Assembly: GCA_004322045.1 (NCBI GenBank) | Contig: SCRN01000017.1 | Location: 53,314 to 117,313, forward strand | Length of the DNA stretch: 64,000 nucleotides | Direction: 5' to 3' | Origin: Paraburkholderia sp. | GTDB lineage: Bacteria > Pseudomonadota > Gammaproteobacteria > Burkholderiales > Burkholderiaceae | In this document: positions 60,009 to 64,000 of the stretch, piece after piece | Layout of the letters: every line of letters starts with the position of its first letter | Numbering within the stretch: position 1 is the stretch's first letter | Program-made: the position numbers and the translations under genes | The notes under the pieces: generated by a model | Seen by the model: only the letters and a program-made list of their open reading frames with translations | What the model was told of the DNA's origin: nothing | The model's database searches: none

Positions 60009-61397
60009 ATGACGCAATCGATCGAACAACTGTTTCAGCAAGACCGCGCGCACTTCATGCATCCGTCGACGCATGCCCACGATCACGCAACGGGTGCGCT
60101 CGCCGGCAAGATCATCCGCGACGCCAAGGGCATTCGCATCGAAGACCATGAAGGCAAGCAATACATCGATGCATTCGCCGGCCTGTATTGCGTCAACATC
60201 GGCTATGGCCGCACCGAGGTGGCCGAAGCGATGTACGAGCAGGCCAAGGCGCTCGCCTACTATCACACGTATGTCGGTCACTCGAGCGATGCGATCATCG
60301 AGCTCTCCTCGCGCATCATCGATTGGGCGCCCGTCGGGATGAAGAAGGTGTATTACGGCATGTCGGGCTCCGATGCCAACGAGACGCAAATCAAGATCGT
60401 CTGGTACTACAACAACGTGCTGGGCCGGCCGAACAAGAAGAAGATCATTTCGCGCGATCGCGGCTATCACGGTTCGGGCATCGTCACCGGCAGCCTTACC
60501 GGCTTGCCGAGTTTTCATCAGCATTTCGATTTGCCGATCGATCGCGTCAAGCACACGGTGTGTCCGCATTGGTATCGCAAGGCGCCGGCCGGCATGGACG
60601 AAGCGCGCTTCGTCGCCTATTGCGTCGATGAGCTCGAAAAGCTCATTGCACGCGAAGGCGCGGACACGATCGCCGCATTCATCGGCGAGCCGGTGATGGG
60701 CACCGGCGGCATCATCGTGCCGCCCGCAGGTTACTGGCCGGCGATTCAGGCGGTGCTGCGCAAGCACGACATTCTGCTGATCGCCGATGAAGTGGTTTGC
60801 GGCTTCGGCCGCGTCGGTTCGAAGATGGGTTCGCAGCACTACGGCATCGAGCCGGATTTGCTCACGATTGCGAAAGGTTTGACGAGCGCGTATGCGCCGC
60901 TGTCGGGCGTGATCGTCGGCGAGAAAGTGTGGGGTGTCATCGATCGCGGCTCGAAAGAGCACGGCGCGATGGGTCACGGCTGGACTTATTCGGGGCACCC
61001 CGTCTGCGCGGCCGCGGCGCTCGCGAACCTGCGCATCTTGGAGCGCGAAAATCTGACGCGCAATGCGACCGAGGTCGGCGGCTACCTGCTCGAACGCCTG
61101 CACGCCGAGTTCGATGCGCATCCGCTGGTGGGCGAGGTGCGAGGGGCGGGCATGCTGGCGGCGCTCGAATTCATGGCGGAACGCGACGCACGCACGCCGT
61201 TCGACGCCGCCCTGAAGGTGGGGCCGCGCGTTTCTGCCGCAGCGCTGCAGCGTGGGGTAATCGCGCGCGCGATGCCGCACGGCGACATCCTGGGCTTTGC
61301 GCCGCCGCTCGTCACGACGCGCGCCGAAGTCGACGAAATCGTCACGATCGTCAAAGCGGCGGTCGACGAGGTCGCCGATCAGGTGGCGCCACGCTGA
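60009..61397 (+). CDS. doeD: diaminobutyrate transaminase DoeD (class III aminotransferase)
   Basis: Moves the gamma-amino group of 2,4-diaminobutyrate to an acceptor, giving aspartate semialdehyde for DoeC. 462 residues. GMKKVYYGMSGSDANETQIK near 113, FIGEPVMGTGGIIVPPAGYW near 224 and the lysine in LLTIAKGLTSAYAPLSGVIVGEKV near 288 are class III hallmarks. CAGGAGTCATC precedes the ATG. It is the last gene of the rightward ectoine operon. Confidence 0.88.
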   Translation: MTQSIEQLFQQDRAHFMHPSTHAHDHATGALAGKIIRDAKGIRIEDHEGKQYIDAFAGLYCVNIGYGRTEVAEAMYEQAKALAYYHTYVGHSSDAIIELSSRIIDWAPVGMKKVYYGMSGSDANETQIKIVWYYNNVLGRPNKKKIISRDRGYHGSGIVTGSLTGLPSFHQHFDLPIDRVKHTVCPHWYRKAPAGMDEARFVAYCVDELEKLIAREGADTIAAFIGEPVMGTGGIIVPPAGYWPAIQAVLRKHDILLIADEVVCGFGRVGSKMGSQHYGIEPDLLTIAKGLTSAYAPLSGVIVGEKVWGVIDRGSKEHGAMGHGWTYSGHPVCAAAALANLRILERENLTRNATEVGGYLLERLHAEFDAHPLVGEVRGAGMLAALEFMAERDARTPFDAALKVGPRVSAAALQRGVIARAMPHGDILGFAPPLVTTRAEVDEIVTIVKAAVDEVADQVAPR

Positions 61398-61666
61398 GCA
61401 TCGCCGACGGAGCGCCTGTGGCGTTTAGGCGCTCCGACTGGCCGTCTATGCCCCCGCACCCGAGTGGCAGGGGGGGGAGCACACCGTCTGCGCCGTCCTC
61501 ACCGTGCAAACGTTCGGAGCGCACCGCGTGGTTTTTCGCTTCTGCGGGTGCGCAAGTGTTTCGTCATCCGACGTTCTGCAGCAATAGTTACAAGTTGGAA
61601 ATACGCCTATTGATTGCGTCGAGCTATAGTTCAATCCAACCACGCTACGCAATCAAAGGTGAATCC

Positions 61667-62017
61667 ATGAGGTCCGTTGCCCGTATCGTTTCGTTGGCCG
61701 CCGGCGCGCTCGCTATCGGCGCATCCACAGCGGCGATGGCGAGAGTCGACATCGGCGTCAACATCGGCGTTCCCGCGCCGGTCTATGTGGCACCGGCTCC
61801 GGTATATGCTCCGCCACCGCCGCCCGTCGTGTATCAGCCTGCACCGGTCTATGCGGCGCCGGCGATCATCATCGGCTGGCATGGCGACCGCTATTGGGAC
61901 GGCGGCCGCTGGTGGGGCCGCGACGAATGGTATCGCCACCGTCGCGGCGGTTGGGATCACGACCACGATCGTGGGCACGGATGGGGGCGCGGCGAGCATC
62001 GCGGGTGGGACCGCTGA
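61667..62017 (+). CDS. small secreted Pro/Tyr/Trp-rich protein
   Basis: 116 residues from MRSVARIVSLAAGALAIG, with a signal peptide ending near AAMARV. The next part is Pro/Ala/Val/Tyr-rich (VYVAPAPVYAPPPPP) and the end is rich in Trp, Arg, His, Gly and Asp (GRWWGRDEWYRHRRGGWDH). AAAGGT stands six bases before the ATG. Similar short envelope proteins occur in several copies in Burkholderia relatives; I know no function. The 269-bp gap before it holds no other gene. Confidence 0.75.
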   Translation: MRSVARIVSLAAGALAIGASTAAMARVDIGVNIGVPAPVYVAPAPVYAPPPPPVVYQPAPVYAAPAIIIGWHGDRYWDGGRWWGRDEWYRHRRGGWDHDHDRGHGWGRGEHRGWDR

Positions 62018-62142
62018 CGGGCGGCTCGCTTAGGCCGCCTGCGGTGTCGGCCATCGATGCCCGGGCGGCCGCAACAGATCCTGCCAAACGACAGGCAATC
62101 AGGGAAGAGAGTTGGCGCGCACCTTCACCGGGCGCGCCGCAT

Positions 62143-62187
62143 AAAAGAAGAACCGCCTCGGCGTGCGCCGCAGGCGGTTTTTCTTTT
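62143..62187. terminator. bidirectional rho-independent terminator before fabI
   Basis: Arms 62143-62158 and 62172-62187 pair with one G-T position around an inner CGGC/GCCG hairpin. A-rich and T-rich ends give a U-tract in both directions. It lies between the small secreted protein gene and the convergent fabI stop. Confidence 0.85.
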
Positions 62188-62247
62188 GTGGCATGCGTGC
62201 CATGCGCGCTTTCAGGCGCGCGCCGACGCCGGCGCGCGAGGGCAGCC

Positions 62248-63042
62248 TTATTCGGCCGCTTCGCCCACCATGCCGCCGACGACGGCGTGAAAGCCGCTAT
62301 CGACGTGCAAGATCTCGGCCGTCACGCCGCTCGCGAGGTCGGACAACAGGAAGGCGGCGGTATTACCGACTTGCTCGATGGTCACGTTGCGCTTGAGCGG
62401 CGCGTTTTGCTCGACGAATTCGAGGATTCTGCCGAAGCCCTTGATCCCGCTGGCGGCAAGCGTCTTGATGGGGCCGGCCGAAATGCCGTTGACGCGCACG
62501 CCCTTGGGACCGACCGCGCCGGCCATGTAGCGCACGCATGCTTCGAGCGCGGCCTTGGCGACGCCCATCGTGTTGTAGTTCGGGATGACCCGCTCGGCGC
62601 CGAGGTACGAGAGCGTGAGCAACGACGCGTTCTCCGAGAGCATCGGCAGCGCCGCCTTCGCGAGCGCGGGAAAGCTATAGGCCGAGATGTCGTGCGCGAT
62701 GCGAAAGTTTTCGCGCGTCATGCCTTCGAGGAAGTCCCCGGCGATCGCCTCGCGCGGCGCGAAGCCGATCGAATGAACGAGGCCGTCGAGCGTCGGCCAG
62801 TGTTGCGCGAGCGACGCGAAGAGCGCGTCGATCTGCGCGTCGTCGGCCACGTCGCAAGGAAACACGAGTTCGCTGCCGAATTCAGCCGCGAATTCGACGA
62901 TGCGGTCCTTGAAGCGATCGCCGACATACGTGAAGGCGAGTTCGGCGCCTTCGCGCTTGCAAGCTTGCGCGATGCCGTAGGCGATCGAGCGGTTCGACAG
63001 CAGACCGGTCAGCAAAATGCGTTTTCCAGCGAGAAAGCCCAT
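62248..63042 (-). CDS. fabI: enoyl-[acyl-carrier-protein] reductase (NADH)
   Basis: Last reductive step of each fatty acid elongation round. 264 residues from [23 protein letters not shown]. The FabI-type Tyr-x6-Lys pair is seen in [23 protein letters not shown] near residue 145, with Tyr156 and Lys163 by analogy. AGGAG five bases before the ATG fixes the start; the longer frame enters the divergent yejA-like gene. The accA gene of the same pathway is at 35.7 kb. Confidence 0.95.
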   Translation of the reverse strand: MGFLAGKRILLTGLLSNRSIAYGIAQACKREGAELAFTYVGDRFKDRIVEFAAEFGSELVFPCDVADDAQIDALFASLAQHWPTLDGLVHSIGFAPREAIAGDFLEGMTRENFRIAHDISAYSFPALAKAALPMLSENASLLTLSYLGAERVIPNYNTMGVAKAALEACVRYMAGAVGPKGVRVNGISAGPIKTLAASGIKGFGRILEFVEQNAPLKRNVTIEQVGNTAAFLLSDLASGVTAEILHVDSGFHAVVGGMVGEAAE

Positions 63043-63153
63043 GAATTCTCCTAGCGTTGTCAGTGCCGGGCGCCGTGCGCGCAAGCGCCGCACAGCGGTG
63101 GCGGGTATCGGTTTGGGTAGAATTCTCTCACATTGGCACTTATGATCATCCGA

Positions 63154-64000
63154 TGACGGTGACGACGACTCTAGGCCGGCGCTCGCTTGCGCCACGAAAC
63201 ACACGCGCGCGCCTCGCTTGGCGCCTGCTGTTCGCATGCTGTCTTGCTTGGGCATGCGGCATAGCGCGCCCGGCCATGGCCGTCTATGCCATCGCCCAAT
63301 TCGGCGAGCCCAAATACCCGGCCGGGTTCAAGCATTTCGATTACGTCAATCCGCAGGCGCCCAAAGGCGGCACGCTCGTGCTGGCGAATCCGAACCGGCT
63401 CACGAGCTTCGACAAGTTCAACCCGTTCACGATGCGCGGCAATCCGGCGCCGGGCATCGGGATGCTGTTCGAAAGCTTGACGACGGGCAGCTCCGACGAA
63501 GTGGCGTCCGCATACGGACTCCTCGCCGACGATATCCGCATCGCGCCCGATCGCCTCTCGGTCACATTCCATCTGAATCCCAGCGCGCGTTTCTCCAACG
63601 GCGATCCAGTGACGGCGGAAGACGTCAAATACTCGTTCGATACGCTCAAGAGCGCGCAAGCTGCACCGCAGTTCTCCGTGTTTTACGGCGACATCGTGCG
63701 CGCTGTCGTCGTCGATGCCGCCACGATTCGTTTCGAATTTCGTCAGCCCAATCGCGAGCTGCCGCTGATCGCGGGCGGCGTGCCGGTCTTCTCGCACAAA
63801 TGGGGACTGCGGCCCGACGGCACGCGCATACCGTTCGACCAGCTCGCCTTCGAGCAGCCGATCGGCAGCGGGCCGTACGTCATCGATCACTACGATACGG
63901 GCCACACGATCACCTATCGGCGCAACCCGTCGTATTGGGGCGCCGCGCTGCCCGTGCGAGTCGGCACGGGAAACTTCGATCGCATCACCTACAAGCTCTA
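63154..64000 (+). CDS. extracellular solute-binding protein, YejA-like (peptide ABC transporter), 3' end outside the window
   Basis: 282 codons are visible before the right edge. From ATG 63154 the protein has a signal peptide ending near [11 protein letters not shown]. It then has the SBP_bac_5 family body: [24 protein letters not shown] near residue 55, [21 protein letters not shown] near 88, [17 protein letters not shown] near 145 and PIGSGPYVI near 225. The [12 protein letters not shown] segment is typical of YejA, which feeds the YejBEF peptide/microcin C importer. It is divergent from fabI with 111 bp between starts. Confidence 0.88.

Overview
The window is 64 kb of a high-GC betaproteobacterial chromosome. 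The gene content and order (comEC, pyrG-kdsA-eno-ftsB, dapA-bamC, ppiA/ppiB/lpxH/cysE, cysS-alkA-accA-tilS-lysC) fit the main chromosome of Burkholderia sensu lato (Burkholderia, Paraburkholderia, Trinickia or a close relative). I cannot fix the genus from sequence alone. The first gene (comEC) and the last gene (a yejA-like binding protein) run off the window.

Layout. 1-25.4 kb is mostly housekeeping: nucleotide and LPS precursor synthesis (pyrG, kdsA), glycolysis (eno), cell division (ftsB), redox chaperone (hslO), a gamma-carbonic anhydrase-like hexapeptide protein, a DUF455 ferritin-like protein, two alpha/beta hydrolases, an RNase AM-type PHP phosphatase, a YciO/Sua5 protein, an M50 protease, trpS, dapA, bamC, an MBL-fold protein, the ribosomal oxygenase roxA, slyD and mutS. 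25.4-27.2 kb is a disturbed patch between mutS and suhB. It carries a TumE/TumA-type toxin-antitoxin pair, a 104-codon remnant of the lysophospholipid transporter gene lplT, and two perfect short palindromes. 27.2-39.8 kb is housekeeping again: suhB, trmJ, cysE, lpxH, two cyclophilins, a TPR protein, cysS, alkA, accA, tilS and lysC.

40.0-45.0 kb looks accessory. It begins with tRNA-Ser(GCU), which has a clear promoter and terminator, followed by a second RpoD-like (group 2) sigma factor, two unrecognised proteins, and an aminoglycoside-phosphotransferase/AAA fusion protein. No integrase or duplicated tRNA end was seen. 45.2-48.7 kb is a single-chain pyruvate carboxylase.

48.8-61.4 kb is a coherent ectoine/hydroxyectoine consumption locus. 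Leftward it has an ABC importer in the order ehuB-C-D-A. Rightward it has the MocR-type regulator enuR, eutB, eutC, doeA, doeB, the Lrp-type regulator doeX, doeC and doeD. Together these import ectoine, open its ring, deacetylate the product, and convert diaminobutyrate through aspartate semialdehyde to aspartate. No eutA is present, and there are no ectoine biosynthesis genes in the window. A perfect 12-bp palindrome upstream of eutB has a 10/12 match in the ehuB/enuR divergent region and is a candidate EnuR operator. The window ends with a small secreted Pro/Tyr-rich protein, a strong bidirectional terminator, fabI, and the start of a yejA-like gene.

Starts were moved from the longest open frame to the best ATG/GTG/TTG wherever a Shine-Dalgarno sequence, signal peptide or family N-terminus gave a reason. 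All functional names rest on recognition of motifs and family sequence by eye; no database search was run.
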